Assembly (NCBI RefSeq): GCF_900176285.1
Contig: NZ_FWXF01000001.1
Coordinates: 187,802-251,801 of the forward strand
DNA from: Desulfacinum hydrothermale DSM 13146
GTDB taxonomy: Bacteria; Desulfobacterota; Syntrophobacteria; Syntrophobacterales; DSM-9756
Length of the DNA stretch: 64,000 bases
Direction: 5' to 3'
This document shows, piece by piece, positions 53,958 to 62,839 of this stretch. How positions within the stretch are numbered: the first letter of the stretch is position 1; every line of letters begins with the position of its first letter. Below the pieces are notes generated by a model. It searched no databases, was not told the origin of the DNA, and was given only the letters and a program-made list of their open reading frames with translations. The translations under genes and the position numbers were made by a program.

Positions 53958-54554
53958 ATGAAAGAAGACAAGAAAGACACGGCCGCGGAAATCCTCCAGG
54001 CCGCCCAGCAGCTCTTTTACGAAAAGGGATACGAAAACGCCAGCACCCGGGAGATCTCCGCCCGGGTGGGCATCAGTAAGGCGGCCCTCTACCACCACTT
54101 CCGGAACAAGGAAGAGATCCTCTTTCGCCTCTGCCTCCAGGCGGCCGATGAGCTGGTGGGCAACATGCGCCGGGCCATCGCCCGCAACGTGGGCTCCCAA
54201 AAGCCGCTCAAGGAGCAGCTCACCGACATCCTCATCGAATACCTGCGCACCTACATGAAGAACGAAAACTTCAACAAGATCCTCTTCCACGACATGGAAT
54301 ACCTGCCGGAAGACAAGAAGCGGGTCATCCTGGACAAGGAAAAGGAAAACGTGCACCAGCTCCGCACCTACCTGGCAACACTCATGGGAGACGGCACCAT
54401 CCGCTCCGTGCATCCCACCGTGCTCACCTTCTCCCTCATCAGTTCGCTCCACTGGCTCTACTTCTGGTATAAGCCCGGCGGGCCCCTGACGCTGGAAGAC
54501 GTGGCCGAACAGATCGCCGACCTCTTCCTCCACGGCCTCTTGCCCAAGGCCTAG
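53958..54554 (+). CDS. TetR/AcrR-family regulator
   Basis: A 198-residue regulator. The N-terminal HTH (AAEILQAAQQLFYEKGYENASTREI, then KAALYHHFRNKEEIL) is standard, and the C-terminal ligand domain (KILFHDMEYLPEDKKRVI) resembles TetR regulators of fatty-acid degradation. It closes the 45.2-54.5 kb plus-strand run and is the best candidate to bind the operator copies at 35.77 and 45.11 kb. AAGGAAG precedes the ATG. Confidence 0.92.
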   Translation: MKEDKKDTAAEILQAAQQLFYEKGYENASTREISARVGISKAALYHHFRNKEEILFRLCLQAADELVGNMRRAIARNVGSQKPLKEQLTDILIEYLRTYMKNENFNKILFHDMEYLPEDKKRVILDKEKENVHQLRTYLATLMGDGTIRSVHPTVLTFSLISSLHWLYFWYKPGGPLTLEDVAEQIADLFLHGLLPKA

Positions 54555-54843
54555 CCACTTGCCCGAGAATGCCCAGGTTGCTCTCTGCTTGGGCGGACGG
54601 AGTGTTGGGGCTATCCGCCGGGGGCCGTGCAGCCGGCTTGGCCTTTCAGTCGTAGCCCAAGGTTGTCACTTTTTTGTGTAACTGGCTGTTATCCTTAAAC
54701 TATGGATTTTTGTTCTTCACTACAAATTTTCAGTCGATGTCAGGTCGTCTGAAGAGATCAAAAAGAGCCACATGGCACGGTGCAATTGCAATGGGTTGGA
54801 AATTTCCAAACCAACGAAAGGCCGTTGTGGGGTGGACTCCCAG
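54555..54843 (+). repeat. Dispersed element, copy B (enlarged)
   Basis: Begins directly after the tetR stop with CCACTTGCCCGAGAATGCCC and ends near GGCCGTTGTGGGGTGGACTCC. Both outer parts align by eye with copy A, but the middle is different and longer (about 289 bp in all) and the strong internal palindrome is missing. The rest of the 480-base gap to manA has no gene; no clear terminator was found. Confidence 0.55.
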
Positions 54844-55034
54844 GAGCCGTCTTGGCCGTGATCCCAATCGCCGTCAAGTCGGGTCTCCCGGCAAAGGCCC
54901 GGGGAAGGGAGATGTCTTTTTCCCCGCGGGGCGGCGAGCCGCACCGGGCCGGTGGTCCAAAACCGAGCCGTCTGCGGATCGAATCGCCAGCGCGTCCCGG
55001 TCTCTCTAGTTTGTCTCCGTCCCCATGACCCCAT

Positions 55035-56282
55035 TTACGCTGCATGGTCCAGGGGCACCCGCACCAGGAACACATCGGTGGCCGCGTCCGCCCGCAGCCG
55101 GTAGGCCGGAAGGACGGCGGGTACGAAAAACCCTTGGCCGCGCCGGTAGTCCAGGCGGCCCGTCTTGCCGAGTGCATCCCAGAAGATTTCGCCGACGCCT
55201 TGCACCACGAAGAGCACCTCCGGACCTCCGGGCCGGGAAAGCACTTCCTGGCAGCCTTTTCCAAGACGCAGTCGATGGATTTCAAAATCCGGACAGGGGA
55301 CCCCATAGACCGTGCGGGGAGAGGCCGGATCCGGGGTGAAGATGGGCGGAGCTCCGGGCTGGAAGCGAAGGATCTCCAGGAGCGCGTCCACGTCCTTGAA
55401 CTTGGTCGTGAGGCCCAGGCGCACCACGTTGTCCGAATTGGCCATACATTCGGCGATGTTTCCTTTGAGGTACGCGTGGGGAAGGCCCGCGTCCAGGTAG
55501 ATGGCCTGGCCGGCCTTGAGTTCCACCTGGTTCAGGAAAAAGAGGACCAGGAGCCCCACGTCCGTCTTGCCGTACTTTTCATAGAGGAAGAGGTAGAGAT
55601 CCTGGAATTCATCCCGGTTCGGCCGCGTGGAAAACCTTTGAGCCAGCGCGTCCGTGGTGCGCGACAGAAGGTCCGGCCGTTGGCGGGCCGTTTGGAGCAG
55701 TCGGGTGAAGGCCCGCCGGATCGCCTCGTCTTCCGGAAGGGGCGGCTCGGTTCCATCCAAGTCCCCCACCAGGGCCTGCAATTGGGGATGAACGCGAAGT
55801 GTTTCCTTCCATTGGCCAAGCGGCTTGAACCCCGCCAGGGCCTGCAGGGACTCCAAGGCGATGGCGATCTCCGGCTTGTGATGGGCGTCCGGGTAGTGTT
55901 CGGGGTCCCGGGCGTGGAGCACCTGGGCTTGGGCCTTGTTGGGATGGGCCTGGATGGAAAGGGGTTCGGCTGCGGAAAGGATCTTGAAAAGAAAGGGCAG
56001 GTGGTCTCCGAAGGCCCGTTGTACGCTCGATCCCAGAAGGGCGCGCGGCCAGCGGGCAATGGCCTGGTTCAAGGGGATCCAACGGCCGTCCAGATCCAGT
56101 CGGGACGGTGCCGACGGATGGGCCCCCACCCAGAGCTCCGCCGCGGGGGCGTCCGGCGGGGCGTCTTCTCCCAGCAGGCGGGGGATGAAGGCCCGGGGAC
56201 CCCGCTCCCCCCAGGCGTAGGGCTGGATGGGATTGTGAAGCCGGTAGGGGCGCGCTTCCAGCACATCGTGCCTGGTTTCCAT
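55035..56282 (-). CDS. manA: Mannose-6-phosphate isomerase, class I
   Basis: A 415-residue cupin-fold enzyme interconverting mannose 6-phosphate and fructose 6-phosphate. Zinc ligands appear in IQAHPNKAQA (Gln, His), HHKPEIAIAL (Glu) and AGLPHAYLKG (His), followed by the active-site Arg in NSDNVVRLGLT. GGAGGTG precedes the ATG. It stands alone between the acyl-CoA genes and the porin. Confidence 0.95.
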   Translation of the reverse strand: METRHDVLEARPYRLHNPIQPYAWGERGPRAFIPRLLGEDAPPDAPAAELWVGAHPSAPSRLDLDGRWIPLNQAIARWPRALLGSSVQRAFGDHLPFLFKILSAAEPLSIQAHPNKAQAQVLHARDPEHYPDAHHKPEIAIALESLQALAGFKPLGQWKETLRVHPQLQALVGDLDGTEPPLPEDEAIRRAFTRLLQTARQRPDLLSRTTDALAQRFSTRPNRDEFQDLYLFLYEKYGKTDVGLLVLFFLNQVELKAGQAIYLDAGLPHAYLKGNIAECMANSDNVVRLGLTTKFKDVDALLEILRFQPGAPPIFTPDPASPRTVYGVPCPDFEIHRLRLGKGCQEVLSRPGGPEVLFVVQGVGEIFWDALGKTGRLDYRRGQGFFVPAVLPAYRLRADAATDVFLVRVPLDHAA

Positions 56283-56938
56283 GATGACACCTCCGTTGGG
56301 ATGCGGCCGGCCTTGACCGCTTTCAACGTCACTTGCAAGGATTCTGGGAGGCTGTGCTAAAATGGCTTCTGGGCCTGTGGGTGAGGAAAGACCTCACCGC
56401 GGAACTCTATCCCTTACGCCTTCGAAACATCCTGAAAACGAAAAGGAGCCTTCGCCCGCCCCCATGGGATCGTCACCACTCCCAAGGCCTGGGCCGCGGT
56501 TGTGTGAAGAGAATAGCAAAAACACGGTCCCGTGTCCCCTCCCAAGGAAAACCCTTTTGTGCATGGCCATTAAAGGAAGGAAAATTGTGGCGCCCCATGC
56601 CCTTTTTTTCACTTTAATTCTTGACGCGTTGTGGAAGCTCCACTAAAGTGAACATGCGTCCGTTCGGCTCCAGGGGCAGGAGTTCCGGCGCGCCGGCATG
56701 CTTTCGGGGCCTCCCGGAAGAATCACACTCGATTCCCGATTTGGACAGGCACAGATCTTTGGCCCACACCGAGACCCGCAACATGGGAGTTTCATCTTTT
56801 CTCTTTTGGGGCGATAAGCGTTTTTTTTGCTCAATTTTCGGCGCGGAAAGGAGGTGCGAGAAGACGAGGGAAGCGCCGGCAGGGTACGAGAGGCAATCTC
56901 TATTCTTTCATGTCCAACGAAGAAGGGAGAGGAAAGAG
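56283..56938. other. Intergenic region with long porin leader
   Basis: About 650 bases between divergent manA and porin genes. No gene was supported. The porin promoter lies at 56621-56649, leaving a leader of nearly 290 bases that ends in GGGAGAGGAAAGAG. The leader contains a run of eight T at 56820-56828 but no clear terminator hairpin. Confidence 0.5.
56621..56649 (+). promoter_or_regulatory. Sigma-70-type promoter of the porin gene
   Basis: TTGACG (56621-56626) and TAAAGT (56644-56649), spacer 17. The promoter is bracketed by an inverted repeat, CACTTTA at 56610-56616 and TAAAGTG at 56644-56650, the second arm covering the -10 box. This could be a repressor site. Confidence 0.65.
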
Positions 56939-58590
56939 ATGACGAAAAGGGGCTTGCTGTTAATTTTGGCGTGCGTGTGTGTTGTGGCCTTCGGCGGAGC
57001 CTCCTGGGTGGCGGCTCAGCCGGCCAAGGACATCACCGAAGAAGTGATCGTGGGGCCGGGTAGTGTGAGCGTGGCCACCAAGAAGGACATCATGATGAGC
57101 TTCGGCGCCCTGGTGCGCTTCATCCCCACCTCCGAATCCAACTGGGACTTCGGGATGGGAGACAAAGTTTCGGGGTTTTTGGGCGGAGGGTTGCCCAGCT
57201 ACCTTTTCAAGTCCCATGCCAATGAGGCGGGAACGGTCACCGGCGGCTACATTCGAAACGAGGACAAGATCTACTTCAATGCCCTGCCTCAGGACCGCAA
57301 GTGGTCCTTCTATGCGGCGCTGGAATTCGACCGGCCCATCGACACGAACACGGTGGACAACCGCGGCGGCAACAGCGACAACAGCAACTTCGGCATGGAG
57401 CGCCTGAACGTGAGCGTGGCCCTGCCGTTCAACACCCGCCTGCATGCCGGTTGGGACATTTGGGCTTTGATCACTACGATGGCGCTTCCATGGTCTATGC
57501 CGATGACAACCCCGGTTTTTGGCTGGATGGTGCGGCAGGCGCCTTCACCTATAGCATCGGCTATTTCAAGCTGGCGGACACGAACTTCCAAAGCGGGCTG
57601 AGTCAGGCTATTACGAATGCCGACTTCTCCGATGCGGACAGCGACCGCGACCTGTTCGCCGGTTGGGTGCAGTACAAGATCAACGACAACCACAAGGTGA
57701 AGTTCTTCTATGGCTTCGATCGCATCCGCAGTGTCCCCACCGGGGATCTTCTCTATGCGCTGAAGGGACCGGGCATTGGAACCGGGAAACAGGCCGACAT
57801 CGACAGCCACCATCTGGGCGGTTACTACACGGGGAAATTCGGTGCCTTTGAACTCTTCCTGGAAGGTGTCTACCAGTTCGGCAGCGCGGACAACACGGGC
57901 TTGAGCGCGTTGGGAAAGGCTGAAGACTACGACATTTCCGCTTATGCCCTGGCCGCCGACCTGGCTGTGGACCTGAAAGACTGGGTCGGCTTCAGCGTGA
58001 AGCCGCATGTGGGTGTGATGTATACTTCCGGTGACGATGATCCCAACGACGATGAGCTGAATGGCTACAACGGCATCGAAAATGGCGAGCGTTTCTCCAG
58101 CTACTGGGGTGGCGAGAATACCATCATCGCCGACACCAACCTGGTTTTGGGGACGGTGCTCTACGGCTATCTTCCGGAACTCTACGGCAACGGCACCCCG
58201 GTTTTTACCGGTGGATTGCAGAATTTTGCGGGGAAAGGAAACGGTCGTGGCGACAACCCGGGTCTCACCATGCTGAGCCTGGGGGTGACCATCACGCCCA
58301 AGCGGTTCATCATCTACCGCACCAACGTGAACAACTTCTGGTGGAACGAGGATATCTTGGTGCAAAACTTTGTGAATCCGGCCATCTTCACCAAGGTGGA
58401 GTCCGGCTTTGTGGGAACGGAGTGGGACAACGAGCTGACCGTGGCCCTGCACAAGAACATGTTCATCAAGGGCGAGGCGTCCTTCTTCTTCCCGGGTGAG
58501 GTGATCGAGGACGTGACGGAAGCCATCAGCGGCAAGAAGAGCGACGACACGGCGTCGCGCCTGGCCGCCGAGCTCATCTGGAAATTCTAA
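56939..58590 (+). pseudogene. Outer-membrane beta-barrel porin, single-base frameshift
   Basis: A signal peptide (TKRGLLLILACVCVVAF..., cleavage after VAA) is followed by a porin-like barrel. The frame runs to about 57463, where reading must shift by -1 at TTTGGGC to continue as GFDHYDGASMVY and on to a C-terminal IWKF, the terminal Phe expected for barrel assembly. Adding one G restores a 550-residue protein. Both parts show alternating strands and many Asp/Asn/Gly turns. It could be a real mutation or a missing base in the sequence. Solute unknown. Confidence 0.8.
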
Positions 58591-58607
58591 CCGCAACGCT
58601 GGATCGT

Positions 58608-58633
58608 CGGCACGGCCCATCGGGGCCGTGCCC
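58608..58633 (+). terminator. Strong hairpin after the porin gene
   Basis: GGCACGGCCC (58609-58618) and its complement (58623-58632) form a perfect 10-bp stem with loop ATCG, 18 bases after the porin stop. The T run is weak (CCGTTCTTT), so termination may be partial or the hairpin may protect the 3' end. Confidence 0.5.
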
Positions 58634-58738
58634 CGTTCTTTGATGTTTCAGTGGGGCAGGGAAATGGGGTATAGTGAGCGCCGCGAGGCCGCTATGCCCC
58701 ATTTTTTTGAACCCCCAACGGCAAAGGGAGTCCAACCC

Positions 58739-59794
58739 ATGAAGCGCTCCGTCACACTGTTCCTTACCCTGTTGCTGGTCGTTTCCTACCTGGGCCTTCC
58801 GGGATGCGGTTCGGGTCCGGACATCGTGAGCGAGGAGAAGAAGCCGGGCCAGGAGTACTCGGCGGCCGAGGTCCGTGAGATCTTGATCGACCACCCCTTT
58901 CTCCTTTCCGGGGACTACTTTCGGGAGCGTCGGGACCTGAAGCCCATGGTGCTGGGCAGTGTGCTGTCCCAGGCCCAGGAGGAATCCACCGAAGAACTCA
59001 AGGCCCAACTGAAGGAAAAGGAAAAACGGCTGGCACGGCTGGAAAAGGCCGTCTTTCAAGGGCGGCGTCCGGCCCTTCCCGCCGAGGCGCTGCGGATCAA
59101 GGTGGGATTCCTGGTGGATCCGCAAAAGGTGCCCGCCCACCTGGCGGACCGGCTGTTGGCCCAGGCGGACCGCCTGGCGGTCACCTACGATGTGCTCTTC
59201 GTCCACCATCGGGACCTGGAACAGGTCCTTTCCGGCACCGACTGCCTCCAGAAGCGGGATCTGGCCTGCATCACCCGCATCGCCGCCATCTATCCGGGAA
59301 CGCGCTTCATCTGCCTGGTGGAATCGGTCAGCGTCCCCGCGTCCCTTCCCGGCACGGCCTCGGCCCGGTTCGGCCTGGTGGACGCCGGCATCGGATACCG
59401 CTACCCGCTGGTGCAGATGGAGATGCCGGTCAAAAGCGACGCCGATGTGGCCACCTTCCTGGAACTCATGGTGCGTCGAAGCTACGAACAGGCCCTGGAC
59501 AAGAAGAGCACCATGCCCTGGGTGACCCACGTCTTCAGCGGCCAGTCGGGACAGTGGTTCGTGAGCGCCGGTAACCGATCGGGTCTGCTGGTGGGGGATC
59601 TGCTGGACGTGGTGAGCGAAGGCAAGCTGGTGAAGGCTCCCACGGGGGTTCCCGCCGCCTGGATACCCGGCCCGCCCAAGGGACGGCTCCGCGTGGAACG
59701 CCTCTTCGGTGATGACCTGGCCATCGCCACGCTGGTTTCGGGAGATCCGCCCCAGATGAGCGACTATCTCATCCCCGTCAGGGCCAAGCCGTGA
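58739..59794 (+). CDS. Putative lipoprotein of unknown function
   Basis: A 351-residue protein with a lipoprotein signal peptide (KRSVTLFLTLLLVV, lipobox LPGC with Cys23). Residues about 80-106 form a coiled coil (EELKAQLKEKEKRLARLEKAV). The middle (FICLVESVSVPASLPG...) and end (SGLLVGDLLDVVSEGKLVKAP) are beta-rich and may form a periplasmic domain. No family was recognised. AAGGGAG precedes the ATG. Its position after the porin hints at an envelope role. Confidence 0.7.
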   Translation: MKRSVTLFLTLLLVVSYLGLPGCGSGPDIVSEEKKPGQEYSAAEVREILIDHPFLLSGDYFRERRDLKPMVLGSVLSQAQEESTEELKAQLKEKEKRLARLEKAVFQGRRPALPAEALRIKVGFLVDPQKVPAHLADRLLAQADRLAVTYDVLFVHHRDLEQVLSGTDCLQKRDLACITRIAAIYPGTRFICLVESVSVPASLPGTASARFGLVDAGIGYRYPLVQMEMPVKSDADVATFLELMVRRSYEQALDKKSTMPWVTHVFSGQSGQWFVSAGNRSGLLVGDLLDVVSEGKLVKAPTGVPAAWIPGPPKGRLRVERLFGDDLAIATLVSGDPPQMSDYLIPVRAKP

Positions 59795-59891
59795 ATGGGG
59801 AGTCGTGAATCGACGCCCGAGAACCGAAAGCTCAAAACTTCCCGGAACACAGGGGCCAAGCGGGGGTGTTTCCGCTTGGTCCCCAAAGCCC

Positions 59892-59947
59892 TTGACATGC
59901 CGGCCGACAGGGGGTAAAAAGGGCCCGTAAGTCAACCGAACGGTAGG
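59892..59947 (+). promoter_or_regulatory. Promoter and operator of tetR (59955)
   Basis: TTGACA (59892-59897) and TAAAAA (59915-59920) with a 17-base spacer. GTCAACCGAACGGTAGGT follows just after the expected transcription start; its core ACCGAACGGT is near-palindromic and typical for autoregulating TetR proteins. Confidence 0.65.
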
Positions 59948-59954
59948 TAAGAAG

Positions 59955-60584
59955 ATGAAACCCCACCGCTTTTCCCCATCCCGGAATCCGGCGGACAACA
60001 GCACGCAGCGCCAACTCTATCGCGTGGCCGCCCGCCTCTTTCAACAAAAGGGCTACCGCGCCACGTCCATGCAGGACATCGCCGACGCCCTGGGCATCCA
60101 GAAGGCCTCCATCTACTACTACATCCGCACCAAGCAGGACCTGCTCATGGCCATCGCTCGGGCGTCCATGGAGATGCTCCTGGCCGAAGGGGAACGGATC
60201 GCCCGGGCCCCCCTTCCGCCCGACCAGAAGCTCCGGGAGCTCCTGAAAAGCCACGTGACCCTCATCTGCCGCAACCTGGATCTTTTCACCGTCTCGCTCC
60301 GGGAACTCACCCCCGTCAACGCGGGGGATCACTGGAAGGAGGTGGTGGCGCTCCGGGACCGCTACGAGGCCCTGCTGCGCGCCATTCTGCGAGAAGGCAT
60401 GGAAAAGGGCGCCTTCCGGAACCTGGACGAAAAGCTGGTGGGCTTCGCCTTCTTGGGCATGGTCAACTGGACCATCCGCTGGGTGGATCCCCAAGGGGAA
60501 AAGAGCCCGGAAGAGATTGCCTCCGTCTGGGAAGAGCTCTTCTTGAACGGCGTCCGGGTCCCGAGGGACCTGCCCAAGGGCTGA
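59955..60584 (+). CDS. TetR-family regulator (fatty-acid type)
   Basis: A 209-residue TetR protein. HTH: LYRVAARLFQQKGYRATSMQDIADALGIQKASIYYYIRTKQDLL, with the YYYIRTK variant common in KstR2/FadR-like regulators of CoA-ester catabolism; the C-terminal part has LFTVSLRELTPV. GGTAAG precedes the ATG. It likely controls itself and the hydratase-dehydrogenase-HBDH genes that follow. Different from the TetR at 53.96 kb. Confidence 0.92.
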   Translation: MKPHRFSPSRNPADNSTQRQLYRVAARLFQQKGYRATSMQDIADALGIQKASIYYYIRTKQDLLMAIARASMEMLLAEGERIARAPLPPDQKLRELLKSHVTLICRNLDLFTVSLRELTPVNAGDHWKEVVALRDRYEALLRAILREGMEKGAFRNLDEKLVGFAFLGMVNWTIRWVDPQGEKSPEEIASVWEELFLNGVRVPRDLPKG

Positions 60585-60768
60585 GTCGGCCGGAGGCTGC
60601 CCAATCTTTTGATGGCTTGAAGCCGCCGAGCCTTGAAACTGCTGCTGCAGCACCACCTTTCCCATGTACTTTTTCGGACCTTTTGAGGAATCGCTCCCGG
60701 CGCCCTGGATGGGCACCAACACTTTTTCCGTTCCATCCGCCATGGAGAAAACCCTCAGGAGGTGAACC

Positions 60769-61561
60769 ATGACCTACCGATACCTGGACGTGGTCCAAGG
60801 GGAACACCTGCTCACGGTGACCGTCAACCGTCCGGAAGCCATGAACGCCTTGCATCCTCCCGCCTGCCGGGAATTGGATGAGGTCTTCGACCGGTTCCAG
60901 GACGATCCGGATCTGTGGGTGGCCATCCTCACGGGCGCTGGTTCCAAGGCCTTTTCAGCCGGAAACGATCTGAAGTGGCAGGCGCAACACGGGGCCGAGG
61001 CCCTGCGGCGTGAGATGGACGCTCTGCGGGGCGGCTTCGGGGGGATCACCCGCAGGACCGATTGCTTCAAGCCCCTCATCGCGGCGGTGAACGGCCTGGC
61101 CCTGGGCGGGGGCTTCGAGCTGGGCCTGGCCTGCGATGTGATCGTGGCCGCGGAAACGGCCCAGTTCGGGCTTCCCGAACCGCGCGTGGGGGCCATGGCC
61201 GCGGCCGGAGGGGGCCGTGCGTCTTCCGCGCCGGATTCCCTACCACACGGCCATGGGCCTTCTCCTCACGGGGCGGCGCCTTTCGGCCCAGGAAGCCCTG
61301 GCCGTGGGGCTCGTGAACGAGGTGACCGCACCGGAAAAGCTGCTGGACGCGGCCCGTCGGTGGGCGCAAGAGATGCTGGCCTGTTCGCCCGTGGCGCTGC
61401 GGGCCACCAAGGAGGCGGCCGTCCAGGGCCTGGATCTGCCTCTTGACGAGGCCCTTGGAACGGTCTTTCCGGGCATGCGGGCTCTTCGCCAATCGGAAGA
61501 CTACATGGAGGGGGCCCGGGCCTTTGCCGAGAAGCGAAGGCCCGTGTGGAAAGGCCGATGA
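60769..61561 (+). pseudogene. Enoyl-CoA hydratase, single-base frameshift in a G run
   Basis: A crotonase-fold hydratase with both catalytic glutamates, Glu117 in LGGGFEL and Glu137 in FGLPEPRVG. At 61210-61214 a run of five G puts the rest out of frame; removing one G restores AAAGGAVRLPRRIPY and a normal C-terminus (263 residues in all). The downstream half (TAMGLLLTGRRLSAQEALAVGLV) is intact. The extra G may be a sequence error or a true mutation. AGGAGGTG precedes the ATG. It should make (S)-3-hydroxyacyl-CoA for the HBDH downstream. Confidence 0.82.
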
Positions 61562-61572
61562 GGCCTTTTTTT
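61550..61572 (+). terminator. Rho-independent terminator overlapping the hydratase stop
   Basis: AAAGGCC (61550-61556) pairs with GGCCTTT (61562-61568), loop GATGA, followed by a run of seven T (61566-61572). The stop codon lies in the loop. It separates the hydratase from the next dehydrogenase, which then needs its own promoter or read-through. Confidence 0.8.
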
Positions 61573-61653
61573 GAGCCCTGTGATTCTACCGTCTGGTTGG
61601 TCGTATAACAACCGGCCTCGGGCACCTTCCCAGAAATGAAAGGACGTGGACCC

Positions 61654-62808
61654 ATGGATTTCACCATCCCCGAAAACCTTCGCATGATGCAGGAAACCAT
61701 CCGCCGCTTCGTGCAACGGGACCTGGAACCCATCAGCCGCCAGGTGGAAGACGAAGACCGCATCCCGGAAGCAACCGTCCAAAAGATGCGAGACCTGGGC
61801 CTCTTCGGCCTGGCCATCCCCGCATCCTACGGCGGTCTGGGCCTGGGAGTTCTGAGCGAATGCCTGGTCTATGAGGAACTTTCCAAGACCAACGCCTGCT
61901 TTCGAAGCCGCATCGGCACCAACAACGGCATCGGTTCCCAGGGAATCGTGATCGACGGCACCGAGGAGCAGAGGCAAAAATACCTGCCCCGACTGGCCTC
62001 GGGGGAATGGACCGCCTGCTTCGCCCTCACCGAGCCGGAAGCCGGTTCCGATGCGGCCGCCATCCGCACCCGGGCGGAGCTCCGAGGCGACCACTGGGTC
62101 CTCAATGGCAAGAAGCACTTCATCACCAACGGGGACATCGCCGATGTGGCCACGGTCTTCGCCGTGACCGACCCGGAAAAGCGGGCTCGGGGCGGCATCA
62201 CGGCCTTCATCGTGGAACGGACCTTCCCGGGCTATTCCGTGGGCACCATCGAACGGAAGATGGGCCTGCGCGGCAACCACACGGCGGAACTGGTCTTTGA
62301 AGACTGTATCGTTCCCCGGGAAAACGTGATCGGTGGAGAGGCCATGATCGGTCAGGGTTTCAAGACCGCCATGAAGGTCCTGGACCGGGGGCGGCTCACC
62401 ATGGGGGCTTCGGCCGTGGGGACCGCCCAGAAGCTCCTGGAACTTTCCCTCGACTACGCCGGACAGCGGGTCCAGTTCGGAAGGCCCATCGCCCAATTCC
62501 AGGCCATCCAGTTCATGCTGGCCGACATGGCCACCCAGATCTACGCGGCCCGGCAGATGGTCCATCATGCCGCATGGCTCCGGGACCAGCGCGGCACGGC
62601 CGTGGTGAAGGAAGCCGCCATGGTGAAGCTCTTCTGCACCGAGATGGTCAACCGGGTGGCGGACATGGCGGTGCAGATCCACGGCGGCATGGGGTACATG
62701 AAGGACTATCCCATCGAACGATTCTACCGGGACGTGCGGCTTACGCGCATCTACGAAGGAACCAGCGAGATCCAGCGGCTCGTGATCGCGCGCGAACTTC
62801 TCAAGTAG
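61654..62808 (+). CDS. Acyl-CoA dehydrogenase (short/medium-chain type)
   Basis: A 384-residue dehydrogenase with CFALTEPEAGSD, IHGGMGYMKDYPIERFYRD and catalytic Glu368 in RIYEGTSEIQ; helix G has no substitute Glu. It most resembles butyryl/short-chain or glutaryl-type enzymes. The ATG 61654 is preferred over 61636 because AAAGGACG precedes it and the family N-terminus follows. The gap before it has an inverted repeat GGTTG...CAACC (61594-61612). Confidence 0.93.
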   Translation: MDFTIPENLRMMQETIRRFVQRDLEPISRQVEDEDRIPEATVQKMRDLGLFGLAIPASYGGLGLGVLSECLVYEELSKTNACFRSRIGTNNGIGSQGIVIDGTEEQRQKYLPRLASGEWTACFALTEPEAGSDAAAIRTRAELRGDHWVLNGKKHFITNGDIADVATVFAVTDPEKRARGGITAFIVERTFPGYSVGTIERKMGLRGNHTAELVFEDCIVPRENVIGGEAMIGQGFKTAMKVLDRGRLTMGASAVGTAQKLLELSLDYAGQRVQFGRPIAQFQAIQFMLADMATQIYAARQMVHHAAWLRDQRGTAVVKEAAMVKLFCTEMVNRVADMAVQIHGGMGYMKDYPIERFYRDVRLTRIYEGTSEIQRLVIARELLK

Positions 62809-62839
62809 TCCCTTCAATGGGTTTGAGAAAGGAGAAGCC

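Noticed and set aside
57455..57470. Programmed -1 frameshift in the porin
   Set aside because: The T/G run is not in the codon phase of an X XXY YYZ slippery site and no downstream structure stands out.
59832..60770. Long minus-strand open frame opposite tetR (MADGTEKVLVPIQG...)
   Set aside because: Most of it is antisense to a clear TetR gene and lacks a recognisable domain; long antisense frames are common at this GC content.
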